Below, in pieces: positions 46,434 to 58,049 of a stretch of 64,000 bases of DNA (position 1 is the stretch's first letter; each line of letters begins with the position of its first letter). This DNA is from Spisula solida. Lineage: Eukaryota > Mollusca > Bivalvia > Venerida > Mactridae. Position numbers and translations under genes: made by a program. The DNA is taken from contig OX365950.1 of assembly GCA_947247005.1 (NCBI GenBank), forward strand, positions 6,460,720 to 6,524,719, in the 5' to 3' direction. The notes below the pieces were generated by a model. It searched no databases. It was not told where the DNA came from and was given only the letters and a program-made list of their open reading frames with translations.

Positions 46434-46510
46434 CGCTGGCTCAGTTGTGAAAGCTTTGGAATTACAATAATATTATGGACGCAGGATACTGGTTCGAGTC
46501 TCACTTTTGT
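46434..46510 (+). repeat. tRNA-like segment
   Basis: A-box TGGCTCAGTTG at 46438 and B-box GGTTCGAGTCT at about 46490. The intervening length is about 52 bases, and arms do not pair well. It lies inside the Tc1/mariner-like element. Confidence 0.45.
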
Positions 46511-46673
46511 GCATTTATTTCGGTAATGATTTGTATTCTTCAGTTCTAGTAAACTTTTTTTCTTTGTATATCCCGTTATACGTTGATTATCTTGTTACAT
46601 TTTTTTCATTCGTATACTTTCTCTAATTCTGTATATTTAATATATAATATTTTATATCATGTATCTAGAACAA

Positions 46674-47097
46674 TCAATTATAAATTAACATCTGTACGTA
46701 TACATGTATATATAAATTATATGAATTCTCGTTGTTCATCAGCAGTGTTTGTGATTTGTGAATCATTTTAGAAATCTGCAATATCATCATCATTTTATCA
46801 CCATCCGCCTCGTCATAATCACTGTCATTATTATCATCATCAAAAGAATCCAGTGAGATTTTGTTACTTCCTGATTTTCTTACACCGTTTTGTAATTTCT
46901 TCGCCTTTATGCGTGAAACCGTCCTTTCTGTTACCCCTGTCATCGCAGTAGTTTGTTTCCTTGGACAGGACAACGGAATCACAGGCAGTTCTGGCAGTTC
47001 TGGCAGTTCTGGCAGTTCTGGCCTCTCGTGTGCCGAAGTCTAATACATTAGGCACAATGTATCGTCCTTGCTGCGTTAAAACGATACTTTTAACCAT
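46674..47097 (-). pseudogene. Remnant of transposase N-terminal region
   Basis: Two overlapping minus-strand frames. The key one reads MTGVTERTVSRIKAKKLQNG then NKISLDSFDDD, which resembles the helix-turn-helix 'TGVSERTVRRI' entry of IS630/Tc1-like transposases of marine invertebrates. The catalytic DDE region is missing. A four-fold 'ggcagttct' 9-bp repeat at 46983-47020 has expanded inside it. The assignment rests on one motif and the TA target, so it is tentative. Confidence 0.45.
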
Positions 47098-47224
47098 ATG
47101 TCGATTTAATAATGTGCAGTTTACACAGGTTATCTGGTTGTAAGTAATACACCCACAAATACAAATACAGTTTCATGAAAAGTGTGCGGAATAAAAATTC
47201 GCGAAAAAAATGAAAATAAAAAAA

Positions 47225-47300
47225 GATTCTTATTGGATTCGAACCCGGACCGTCTGCGTTGAGATTAGAAACGTTACCACTAGACTAAATAATAAACACA
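47225..47300 (-). repeat. tRNA-like segment
   Basis: Minus strand A-box TAGTCTAGTGG and a perfect B-box GGTTCGAATCC with tRNA-like spacing. Only two of five T-stem pairs form, and the acceptor arm is weak, so it is a retroposed tRNA relic and not a gene. Confidence 0.5.
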
Positions 47301-48030
47301 ACGATCTCCATCCTTAATTAAATAACACGTTTAAATAACTGAACAAGCGCTTAGATGATCGTGATTTATTTAGTTACCCGCGTTTTGATATGGACAAATC
47401 CAAACAGTGACGTTTACACAATGTTATTGTACCATAGTATCTTGGCCGCACTATACAAGGCTATCGTTTGCTACGTATGGCTATTTGATTGCGTGAACAC
47501 GTTCATACAACAGATTAATGAAGTTCATTTCCATTGAATATGTATGACTTTACAGTTGTTCTTGTTTATTCTTGCAAGTATACTGTAAACAAAAATATGA
47601 ATACAGCCCTACCTCACTAGAGCAACACCATTTGGGAAATACATAGAGCGGTAGTTAGTGCAATAGTTGCTATGTTGAATATGAGTCAATTTCAAAATTC
47701 GCAGGTTTTCTTGTCCTGATTGAATAACTTACACATAAATATGATAAATGATAGTAAAACATTCATTATATAAAGCTATATATACTGTTTTTATAGTAAC
47801 GCTGCGAAACTAAATGATTTGTCATCAGTAAATGTTTGTATTTGTGTTTTTACTGCCCAAACCAGGGAACAAATTAATGTCCCAGTACCGCAGTGACATG
47901 CTTTTATTAACAGTATTTCATGTTGTCATATGTTATAAGATAAAACTTGTATGTGCATTTTGATGGTGAATATGTAATATTACACAGAAAATATATTGTA
48001 AACATAAACATACAATGAATATTGTAAAAA

Positions 48031-48986
48031 ATATATGTCCGGATAACAAAATTTATAACTTTGTCCATGTTTGTCATAAGGACTGCTTTTGGTCATTTTT
48101 AAAAGGTAAACAATTGTAAATTTGTGCTCGATTAGTGAATGCCTCCATGTGATGCCATGGTTACATTCATGGTGTCATTAGTGACGTCATACATTCCATA
48201 GAATATGAAAATGGCTGACGCGTCAAAAATTGTCAAGCTATACTATTTAGTTTGGAAATTTCCTCTCATTGACAAGAAGAAGGTTATCAAAATGTATCCA
48301 GATACAGATATACCTTCAACCAAGCAAATCAGATGATTATTGTTGCAAAAGTGAATTCTGCGAGAGCATTTAGACCTTTTACCCGAAATGTCCGCACAGA
48401 TAAGAAAATTGAGCAAGTGCGTCAAATAAATTACATGTAGTGGAAAAATCATGGGATGTTACAAATATATGTCAAAAGGAGTGGATTCCTTGCAAATGTT
48501 GGTTTTGACTGGATGAGGCTGCTCGCTCCATCAGTAAATTTCTCGATATTTTAAGAAAATATTTGAAGTTCGGCTTATTGCGCTGAAAACTACCCACACA
48601 ATAGCCGCCCCCTCAATCGCCATACTTGAACCCACTGGATTGTTTTTAAGGGAAAATGTTAAGGGCAGGGTTAATACATGTACTAGTTAACAAACCACAA
48701 AATAATGACATAATTATTGAAATACTCCATTCGTCGAGAAATGCGAAGAGTTGATTTTGCAGTGTGCAACGACGTGATTAGGAATTTTTGGCGCCGCTTT
48801 CAGTTTTTTTTTAAAAATAATAGGTGTCATGTTAAACACCTACTTCAGACAATTTAAGTGATAAAGATTGAGACGAAATACGTTAAACAAAATTTGCACA
48901 TGTGCTTTTAATGAATATGCATTGATTACCTAAATATCGTTAACTATTTTAAACATATATTACATTTTCTTATCCGGACATATATA
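48031..48986. mobile_element. 956-bp TIR element with ATATATGTCCGGATAA ends
   Basis: 22-bp TIRs with one mismatch: ATATATGTCCGGATAACAAAAT at 48031 has its inverted copy ending at 48986. It lies in the part of copy A that does not align to copy B. A TA target is possible but hidden by the AT-rich ends. Inside, a 41-codon frame from ATG 48211 (MADASKIVKLYYLVWKFPLI...) runs on past stops into further plausible coding sequence (HLDLLPEMSAQIRKLSKCVK), perhaps a decayed transposase or captured exon. Confidence 0.7.
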
Positions 48987-49249
48987 AGTTGTCACCCTGT
49001 ATATGTTTATGTTTTTATTTCCCTTTTTTAGGTATCTTTGCCTTAGTTAACTTGTTAAAATAATTCGAATAAGCCTTCTTTTCTTTAGCATCCTTATTTG
49101 TGTCATGTCATTTTATTTTGTTTTACTGTTCATTTGACTTTTATACCGTGATTTACATGTCATGTAATATGACCCTTGATTGGTTGAATAAAATATTATT
49201 ATTCCTATTCTTAATGTCATCTAATACTACTAAATGTTCTCAGAATTAT

Positions 49250-49345
49250 GTAGGTTGAGGGATGTGAATGAATGCGGATGGATGGATATAGAAGGGCGGA
49301 TGGACGCGAGGATTGACGTGGGCGAATAGTTGCTGAGTAATGAAT
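49250..49345 (+). repeat. 'ggatggatgg' minisatellite, copy A
   Basis: G/A-rich 'gaatgaatgcggatggatgg...gggcggatggacgcg' type sequence with a longer, diverged counterpart at 57840-57925 in copy B. The B array has about 10-20 extra bases. Confidence 0.6.
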
Positions 49346-49424
49346 GTCAATTGAATTGGATGCATATAAATGTATGCGGATTGATGGCTGTGTACACCTG
49401 TGATATGCTATTGCTTTTGTAGAT

Positions 49425-49530
49425 CTCTACATTTAAATCTTAGTATAGAAGTTACCTCCATTGAAGGCGAAGTAGTATATGTCAGGAGCATGAGTGGTCT
49501 CTTAGGCACAGTCTAGTTTCGAATCCCACT
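49425..49530 (+). mobile_element. ~106-bp tRNA-like insertion absent from copy B
   Basis: Copy B reads TTTTGTAGATGAATTATTTT at 58010-58030. In copy A the same string is split after GTAGAT by about 106 bp that contain AGTTTCGAATCCC (B-box-like) and a weak A-box-like GAGCATGAGTGG. Flanking 'gat' on both sides is the only possible target duplication. It is probably a short tRNA-derived retroposon. Confidence 0.6.
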
Positions 49531-51815
49531 TGTGATGAATTATTTTATTTAATTATATCATTAAACGAGTGGTGAGAGTCGTGTCAAATTATCTGGACAA
49601 TAATGTCACATATCGTTGAAAACAAACGTAGCATGTTATCTTGGGATTAACTATGACACGGAGTCGCCAGTTAGGCAGTATAAATAATTCAATGTAAGCA
49701 AGTTGTTTTTGTATCGTCCTCTGAACAGAATATTGAAACACTCAAAACAGTGGTCGATTTCGTTGGTTACTCTAAAAGGAATATTGCGTGTTTATGCATA
49801 AAAGAGAAATATGATAAGATTGACTTCACACGTTCTGTTTACGTATTTATTTGTAATTTCTTAGTGAATTCAATTTCCACTAAAATGAAACTAGCAGGAA
49901 ATAAATGTTTGCATAACGCCAATTGTGTGGTGATTGTTTTTTGTTAAAAGGTTTGAACAATATAATGTAGTAAAATTATTCTGACGGGGTTTACTACATC
50001 CCAACACAAGTACAGCCATAAATGTACACATTGGCATGTTCATACAGTTTCTTGGAATAATCTGTCAACTGATAACTAGACACCTGGGTACTGTTTTATC
50101 AAAGCACTTACGGAATTAGTAATTTACGTTCACATTTAAAATTCTTTATAACTCCGTTATTTGGGATAATATGGTTTGTAGAACTTTAGCAATTACTTCA
50201 TTCAATTTGTTAGTATTGCAGATCGATTTACTCCAATTTGTAGCTGTAAAAGAGTTATAAATAATTTAAAACCGAACGTCAGTTTAAGGTTTCCGCAAGT
50301 TCTTTCATAAAACAGTACCCAGCTGTGTTGCCCGGGAGTACTACATTGCAAGAGCAACTCCTTCCGTTTCTATTGACTGATTCTCATTTGCGATGTGCAG
50401 GCGCAAATTCGTTGAGACGACCGTTCAGAAAAGTTATTATCATATATATAAATTTAATAAAATTAAGCTTATACTCTCGTCAGGTTGAGCCTCCGAAAAA
50501 TATCGCTGGTTCGAACCTCTGAGAAAAGTAGCTGGCCGGACGCCCCGGACACAAGCTTTGCCCGCTTATCGAAAATGTGGGGTAAAGTGTTTCAGATCAA
50601 TTTAATAGAAAAGCGGCTGTGTGGCCAATTACAAATAAACATAAAGAAAATGAACAAACATTATCAAGACATACACACAATATCAAAACGCAAACATGGA
50701 CAGAATAAACCGGAATATTTCGACTTTTATGTCACGCGAATAATCATTTTTGTAAAAGAAGTTCTTCACAAAACATGCCACGCTTGCGAGTAAAACCATA
50801 CAAAAATAGTGATCTGCGGTAATGACATATTTATTTCTAGTTTATTGAACTGCTCGGGAGTGAGTTTATTTCCACAGTTGTCTTAGAACGTTCATTTTCC
50901 AGTAATGGCAACGTGTTCCGTGCTTTAAATGTACTGAAAAATCATTATTTTTATACAGACAAAAGTTCGTGGTTTTGATGAAATAGACCATTTTGTTGGG
51001 ACGTAATTTTAAGGATGTCGGATTTCAGCAAAATGTTATGGTCAAAATTCACACATATCATTAGAAATCTTTCAAATATTGAACAGATAAAATAATTGTT
51101 TATTACATGTTGATATAGTCTAGATAGTTTGACACGACGCTCGACCTTCTATTTGAGATTTGTTATTTATCCCTATGTATATTCCTATGTCTACGATAGC
51201 AAATATTGGCTAAAAATAGGGGGTATCTCAAAATTATTCTTATATGTATAGCAAATAAGTAAGGACAAGCATATTTACAGAATCGTGTTTAATGTTATAT
51301 GTCTGCACAAAAATGCAACACAATTAAGAAACAACATTGGAAATAATATGTCTTCGATGACGCACAAACTCCAAGAACAAACGCCAAGAGCAAACTCCAA
51401 GTTTGTTGATACGGTGAGTCAAAGAGAGACATTCCGATGGTCAAGATTGTATTCTAACTTGCGTTGCAAATGTCATCTTGGACGACTTTAGGTTTGATCA
51501 ATCAAAGAAATCGGATGTTATATCACTCTATATCTCTTATAAATTACGTGTGAAATATATATCTCATATAACCATCTTCTGTCTGATGTAAACATATATT
51601 ATACTAAGCATACCGTGCTTTCTAAAAGTATCAGCATGTATACAAGTTGAACCATTTGGAAAACATAGATAATGGTGGCTAATAGATTTACAATTGTTAA
51701 ACGTAAGTGGAAGCTTTTATACAGATGTTAAACTTCATTTATGGTATCATTTGTTTTATATCTCTGAACTGAATAATAAGATTTCAAGTCATTATAATAA
51801 ATTATTATACAATTT
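49531..51815. other. Non-coding right part of duplication copy A
   Basis: Aligns with 58385-60725. No coding frame is conserved between A and B here. Short frames at 49750, 50325 and 50485 are interrupted in copy B. 'ctggttcgaacctctg' at 50508 and 59340 is B-box-like but has no A-box partner. Confidence 0.5.
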
Positions 51816-52246
51816 GTGTAACCATAGAAAGAAACTAGACTTATTCAAGGGAACATATATTTTCACGTAAAATGTTTCATTGCAAGTATTATGGAAGTTT
51901 GTTATGTACTTATATAACGCTTATGGCTTCACGTGTTTTGCGGGCTTTGTCAGTGAATAGTTCTGCAGGATATTGGAGAATTAACAAAATATTGTCATTA
52001 AACGTCTTCCATTACTAATACGAAATGTATTAAGAAAATCGTGTTGTACGTAAGTATGATTTACTCAAGAAATGTCAAATGCATAATAGTACGCTTTGGT
52101 AGACAGCTAGATCGCCAACTTTACGCCATCATTGCTGCTAGCTAGGTGGGAGCCGCTTGGTAGCTAGACCAGTTTCATCAGGATGTTGGTTCACATGCTA
52201 TATAATGATCTGTTTCAGATATAACACAAGTTCTACTTATCTCGAT

Positions 52247-52266
52247 GTCCCTGTAATGTCAGGGAC
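52247..52266. repeat. 20-bp perfect hairpin at the edge of LINE C
   Basis: GTCCCTG and CAGGGAC, seven-base arms around 'taatgt', just before the LINE C fragment begins. Confidence 0.6.
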
Positions 52267-53275
52267 ATTAAACATATTTACTGTGGCATGTACAATATTA
52301 ATAAAGCATTGCAAAGCAAAAAATCAATTATCACAATTAACAAACTTCAAAACTCGGTAGGTTACTTTGAACATAAAGAAAAATTTAGATTATTTGACAC
52401 AATGGTATCACCGATACTAACATATGGTTCTGAAATTAGGGGCTTTGAATATCCACTCCAAATAGAAAATGTTCACAATCAATTTTGCACTAGATATTTG
52501 AAATTGTTTAAAAACACGGCTCATGCTATCGCATAGGTGAATGTGGTCGCTATCCTATGTATATTATTTTCTATACTATATAAATCAAATACTGGCTACG
52601 TCTTATACGTATGAATAACAATAGATATCCGAAACAATGCTACCTTATGCTTTTTAATCTAGACGTAGTCGGAAGAACAACAAGGGCTAGTAAAATCAAA
52701 CATCTATTGTTTCAATTTGGTTTTGGTTATGTCTGGATATCACAAGATGTTGGTAATGAAAATCTATTTCTGTACAACTTCAAACAATGTGTAAAGGACT
52801 GCGCCCTCCAAAACTGGCATTCAGAAATTAACGACTCAAGAAAAGCACACTACTATAAGTATTTTAAAACTCACTTAGAAGTTGAAAAGTATCTTACACT
52901 CGATAGCCATATAAAATTTGAAGTAGCACTTTCTAAATTAGGATGTTCCACGCATAATTTACTAATCGAAACTGGCAGACATAACAATATAGCATACGAA
53001 GACAGGCTATGTCATTTATGTGATACAGAATCAATTGAGGATGAATTTCATGTTGTTATGAATTGTCCTGCCTTTCAAAACATTCGTGATCATTGTTTAG
53101 GTGAAATAATCAATGAAAACAATTAAACCAATTTAGAAGTATTTTACAATTTAGTTGGAACGGATGTTACAGTTACTCTCATTAATCTCGCAAAGTTTAC
53201 ATACGAAATGTTTGAAAAGAGAAACTCCCTCTTGGAAGCTTAGTTGTTTACCCTTAAATTATTCAGTCAATCAAT
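52265..53275 (+). mobile_element. LINE C: 3' fragment of a non-LTR retrotransposon
   Basis: Carries 5'-truncated ORF2 in broken frames: 52288-52536 (DTMVSPILTYGSEIRGFE) and 52611-53126 (GYVWISQDVGNENLFLYNFK, then HNLLIETGRHNNIAYEDRL and the end motif CHLC...DEFHVVMNC). It ends in 'caatcaatcaaaaaaaatatt' near 53260-53290, an A-rich tail. It lies between duplication copies A and B. The CCHC end places it in the same group as LINEs A and B. Confidence 0.8.
52611..53126 (+). pseudogene. LINE C ORF2 C-terminal frame, 171 codons
   Basis: Longest intact part of LINE C. It contains the tryptophan-containing connection region and the C-terminal CHLCDTESIEDEFHVVMNC finger (C-x2-C-x10-H-x4-C). The reverse transcriptase catalytic part is absent, so it can have no retrotransposition activity. 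Confidence 0.75.
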
Positions 53276-53420
53276 CAAAAAAAATATTACTCCGTATTTG
53301 TATTACTCTGTAAACCTCTTTCTTGTTTTATCATGCATCATAACATTATGTGAAATATTTCGTGCGTCTAGCTGAATTAACATAATTATGTTTATATATA
53401 AGAATTTTGTTAGGTGATAT

Positions 53421-53640
53421 ACTTTCGTGCGTGTGTGCGTGAGAGTGTGATTGGAGCATAGTTGAATTGAGATACACCTTACTATGTTTATATATGTGAA
53501 TGTTTCGTATGAGAAATAGTGAGTGTGTGTGGGCGTATGTGCGTGCGTGCGTGCGTGCGGTGTGCTTGTACAGATGCATGTGCGGTTATACCCGCGTGAG
53601 TGTGTGATTGTGTGCGTGCATGATAGTGAGAGTATAGAAA
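53421..53640 (+). repeat. GT-rich microsatellite cluster
   Basis: Runs of 'gtgtgtgcgtg', '(gcgt)n' and 'gtgagtgtgtg'. Overlapping long frames on both strands (THAHTPTH-type and CVGVCACVRACGV-type peptides) are artefacts of the repeat. Confidence 0.8.
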
Positions 53641-53649
53641 ATTTTGTCA

Positions 53650-54229
53650 CTACTAGTACAAGTAATGTAGTAGGACATAATTATGCTAGATACTTCATCC
53701 ATATCATTATGATATTATTTCACGAAATTATATCAAGTTGTTGTACAATGTATATATTAAAATGCAATGTAAGTCATTATGAAAGTTTGTATATAATTTG
53801 GGTTTCATTTCAACTGTTTGCCGTTGATTGCTATGTATTATGGGCCGGAGGCCTAAATTACTGGAATAAACATTATTAGTATTAATATCCTAGTTGTGCG
53901 ACAAGCCTCATTCCAAACTAATAATCAACGATATTCTAATGTATTTACTTAGAATATAAACTTATTACTCCAACTACCTCCTTGAAGACACAAATTCTTA
54001 TAAAACACTGTTTTAATTTTGACTGAATGTAATTTCTTTTGATAAAATAACGGTATTGAAAATTACTACTTTCCAGACCATATTGTGCAGAGTCATGTAA
54101 TCAATTTAGCTTTTGTGAGTGACTGGTATTATTATCTGCAAGGACTGTTACGTAATTATGTAGTGTTACACTGATCCCCAAATGCGCGTATCCATATATA
54201 TTAGCTTTCTCCAGTTTTCTAAATTATGG
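53650..54229. other. Spacer between LINE C and duplication copy B
   Basis: AT-rich with no gene, repeat or element recognised. Confidence 0.4.
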
Positions 54230-54703
54230 AGGTAAGATAATAAGCAAACCTTGACATTGTTACAGTTACTGTAGTTCAAATTTGAAGTCGTTTAATTATT
54301 GAGATGGTTTTAGTTGAGGTTTACTGTATTAAGGCGTAAATAAATAATACAAAGGGTGTAATCAGCGTTATCTGATTACAGTATCTGGTCGATTTAATGG
54401 GATATAATTCAAACGTGACGAGCAAAGAAATAGTACATGGTGTTGTTTATAAATCTAGAATATGCTTCTTTTAATGTGTAATGTAACAATACATATCAAT
54501 TGATATAAATTTTTCTAAAAAGAAACATTTAGGCCATTTGGATTTATACACTCAGATAAATAGATCCGCATAAAGTAAAACACATGTAAGTGGATTTAAA
54601 GCGACAGTCATCGAATACGTTTGTGTCCGTATGAAGCTCCAAAAGGTATTGCTTTAATATGATTTCGAATACGTGACAGAATAAGTATCCGGTTACATTA
54701 AGC

Positions 54704-56445
54704 ATGGAGGCCTCCGGAGGCTTGCTTGTTAAAGGATCAGTTGAAGACTTCGAGATCTCATGTAAACCGTGTGAAGACAATGGGGATTTCGTTGAAGCGT
54801 CTGGATATTGTACGAATTGTAATGACTATTTTTGTGCATAGCGTGTATGAAAGTACATTGTCTACCCAGACCAAGTAAACATCACGTTGAGTTAGATAAA
54901 CAGAATATGCCACAGCCGTTCAATATGAGGAAATCAAACGTTGCATCATGTACCATTACATGCGATAAACATCCTGTCGAGTGTTTGAAATTCTTATGCA
55001 AGATACATGATGTTACTGGTTGTGGGGACTGTATGGTCCTAGATCATAAGACGTGTACCGTTGAATATATTGCAACACTTGCAAATGAATACAATGTACG
55101 TATCGAATACACTTCGGTGATTCAAAAGGTTGATCAACTCCTGACTGAAGTGAATGATAAACTAACAGACAGTGGACACTCAGCTACGAAGACAGGAGAG
55201 TCAGTGGAGAAGGCCATATCGGATATAAAAGAATATAGAAAAGATGTGAATGCATATTTCGATAGTGTCGAGTGTATTTTAGCGGATACATGTCATAAAA
55301 TTAAACTAGTTAATCAGAATGAAGTACAGAACACAAACGATGAACTGAAATCTTCAAATAACCGATTAACTTCCATCAAAGCACGCCTGACGTCAAACAT
55401 TGACAATGTTGCTAATATGTATGTGTTAATAAGAGAATCACATATATTGTTAGAGGGGCTTGAAAACGAGTTGAAGACTATGAAGAAAACACAATCCCAA
55501 TGTGTTAAATTCGTGAAAAATACTACTTTGACATCCGAAATGTCGACAGCAACCGCGTTAGGGGAATTACAAGTGCATTCTAAATTACCAGAATGTACCG
55601 GCTTACAACGTAAACGCGTAAAGGATATGGTTTCACGACACCAATCAGACATCAGCACGGATACTATTCCGCGTTGTATTAGAGGTATTGTAAAAGTACG
55701 TGAGAATGTCGTCGCGTGTACTGACTTTAACAACAAGATTGTTATGCTTGTCGATATCAGCAGGGGTAAACTATTATCTACAGTCGCGGTGATGGATCAA
55801 CCATGGGATATTACTTCTACGTCTCATGGTTCGTTTGCTGTTACTATTCCGGGATGCAGTAAGATCCAGCTTCTTGAAGTGAATAATGACATTGTGTCAC
55901 TGAAAAACGCTATTAATGTGAATGGTGAATGTCGTGGCATTGATTGTCTTGATGATCATTTTGTTGCTTCATATGACAAACCACCAAAGATTGAGATAAT
56001 AGATTTCCATGGTAACGTTCAGACGAGAATAGAAACTGACAATGCTGGCATTAACTTATTTAAGTCTCCTTTATATGTTGCATTCAGTCGAGATGGTAGA
56101 AGTTTATACGTCTCTGACCGCGATGATCGTTCTATCTTTAAACTTAAATTGGACGGAACGGTGCAAGCTTCTTACCAAGATCCTGAACTACAAACGCCAC
56201 GAGGAATGTATGTCTGCTGCGATGGATCCGTATTAGTGTGTTTCTCCCATTCGATACATGTTATGTCTAGTAATTGCATGAAACAGAAACTACTTATCAC
56301 GGGTGTACTTTTTCCCTCTGGAATAAGCTTCGATGAAGACAACGGGACGCTTTGCGTTCGCAAACGCGGGCAAGTTAGTACCGGAAAATGGTTATCAGGA
56401 ACGGTTTGGGGTAGCGACAGCATTCAAACGTATGTCATCGATTGA
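54704..56445 (+). pseudogene. TRIM-like B-box protein, copy B, frameshifted
   Basis: ATG at 54704 aligns with that of copy A and encodes MEASGGLLVKGSVEDFEISC onwards, but the frame hits TAG at 54839-54841, inside the first B-box. The rest is open from 54832 to 56445 in another frame. The shift falls in a run of five T's (54829-54833), where copy A is two bases shorter, so an indel there, or an assembly error, explains it. Unlike copy A it has a second B-box (CDKHPVECLKFLCKIHDVTG then CGDCMVLDHKTC). Coiled coil and propeller parts (DISRGKLLSTVAVMDQPWD, VSDRDDRSIFKLKLDG) are close to copy A. If the shift is real, an internal start could still give a protein without the first B-box. Confidence 0.8.
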
Positions 56446-57204
56446 TGTGCATCATTGACCTATCGGATATCATAGCCGTGTCTTAAAACATTTTAGCACG
56501 GTTTGATTTGATTAAGTAAAGTAATTGTTCAACAATGTGTTGATATACATTTCACTATTTACTTCGACATCAATAAATGAGACTACAAACAGTGGTGTTG
56601 CACTTTGGACGATCGTGATAAAATTAGTATATAAATTGTATTTATATATGTATACAATCAAGAACATTTATTACGTATATTATAGATAATAAGTGTGTAT
56701 AAAAAATCTATTGTCAAACCTTATGTATGGCTACATGAAATATACAATAACCGTCTCATGCCTGGATAATCACATCATGATCGGACAACGTACTCTGTGG
56801 CTATTGCGGGCCGAAGGACAGAGGGCGGACATCGGTCGGTCATCGGGGCATTGACAGTCAAACATTGGTGTTTATGTGTATCTAACATGTTCGTGTGTAT
56901 CATACTGCGTGTATTTTATTAAATATGTAAATTCGTGGGGTTGGAAAATCTTGGAATTTAAAGAATAATTACTAGGCTATCGTTTGCTACGTATGGCTAT
57001 TTGATTGCGTGAACACGTTCATACAACAGATCAATGAAGTTCATTTCCATTGAATATTTATGATTTAACAGTTGTTCATGTTTATACTTGCAATTATACT
57101 GTAAACAGAAATATGAATACAGCCCTATCTCCCTAGAGCAACGCCATTTAGGAAATACATACAATGGTTGTTGGTGCAAAATAGTTGCTATGTTGAGGTA
57201 TAAT

Positions 57205-57790
57205 ACTTATATTACATGTACTATAATATTTATAGTAAGTGGTTGCTTCAAGAACAAAATTGTTATGTTGCTTAAGAGAGGTTGTTGATCTATTTAAAAC
57301 CGTGCTAGAGAGATTGTATTGTAATTTATGTAACATTATACTATTTAATCAAGAATGAATACTGAAAATACAAGTAACCCATTATGTCGTACTCTTCTGT
57401 ACATACTATCAAACTTTTTCAGAATTTAAAAAATGGTGATTTTTTTCACCTTAAGGCATTCTTAAGAATAACCAATACGCGAACGTTTGATCATGCGTAA
57501 CTTTATTTTTAAAGCTGTATGTAGTAATCTCGGATGTAGCCCATTAAGATTGCTACTAGTGCTAGGTCATGCGACCAACGTATCATTAGTACAAGGTCGT
57601 GTCATTATTCTAAAAACCTGGACATGGTGGTCCTCGCATTGTAACCAGTATTGGCCATGTGACAATATCATTTGTTATCAGTAATCGGTTATGCGACCCT
57701 AGTATTGTTATTAGTACTAGGTCATTTGTCCGATGAGTTATCGACATGTGTCAGTGCATCATCATTATCAATCAGGTGACGTCATAATTA
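57205..57790. other. Copy-B-specific stretch
   Basis: Does not align to copy A. It contains 'ctagtgctaggtcatgcgacc' and 'cgaccctagtattgttattagtactaggtca', an imperfect inverted/direct repeat set at 57545-57735. No gene is present. It could be a small inserted element whose ends I cannot fix. Confidence 0.4.
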
Positions 57791-57839
57791 TAAGAGATTA
57801 TGATGTCATCTATAGTATTACGAAATGTTCTCAGAACTA

Positions 57840-57930
57840 TGTGGGTAGAGGGATATGAATGAATCTGGATGGATGGATGTAGAAGGACGGATGGAAAGGA
57901 CGGAAAGGCGGATTGATGTGAGCGAATAGT
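57840..57930 (+). repeat. 'ggatggatgg' minisatellite, copy B
   Basis: Counterpart of 49250-49345: 'gaatctggatggatggatgtagaaggacggatggaaaggacggaaaggcgg'. Unit number differs between copies. Confidence 0.6.
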
Positions 57931-58049
57931 TGCGGAGTATTAAATGACAATTGAATTTGATTCATGTAAGTGGGTGCGGATTGGTGACTGTGTACACCTG
58001 TGATTTGCTTTTGTAGATGAATTATTTTATTTAATGATATCATTAAACG

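Larger units (their letters stand above)
46265..47453 (-). mobile_element. 1,189-bp Tc1/mariner-like element, TA target duplication
   Basis: TIRs TAGTGCGGCCAA at 46265 and TTGGCCGCACTA ending at 47453, with TA outside each end. Copy B gives the empty site with a single TA at 56970-56971 in the same context (aaagaata..TA..aggctatcg). The interior holds a transposase-like remnant on the minus strand and two tRNA-like segments. The insertion post-dates the duplication, or was lost from B less probably. Confidence 0.85.
22195..51815 (+). repeat. Segmental tandem duplication, copy A (expanded by insertions)
   Basis: Homologous to 54230-60730 in the same order and orientation. Paired blocks: 22195-24319 with 54230-56485, 25368-25496 with 56487-56615, 33886-33936 with 56616-56652, 45935-46264 with 56655-56971, 47454-47690 with 56970-57205, 49215-49424 with 57790-58022, 49600-51140 with 58385-59860, and 51400-51815 with 60240-60725. 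The gaps in A between these blocks are transposable elements or element-like insertions. Coding blocks are much more alike than the flanks. Confidence 0.9.

Noticed and set aside
47225..47300. Functional tRNA gene
   Set aside because: A and B boxes are good but the T-stem and acceptor arm do not pair, and it lies inside a DNA transposon.
53303..53879. Long frames on both strands in the GT-rich region
   Set aside because: The peptides are translations of microsatellites (His/Thr and Val/Cys/Ala runs).
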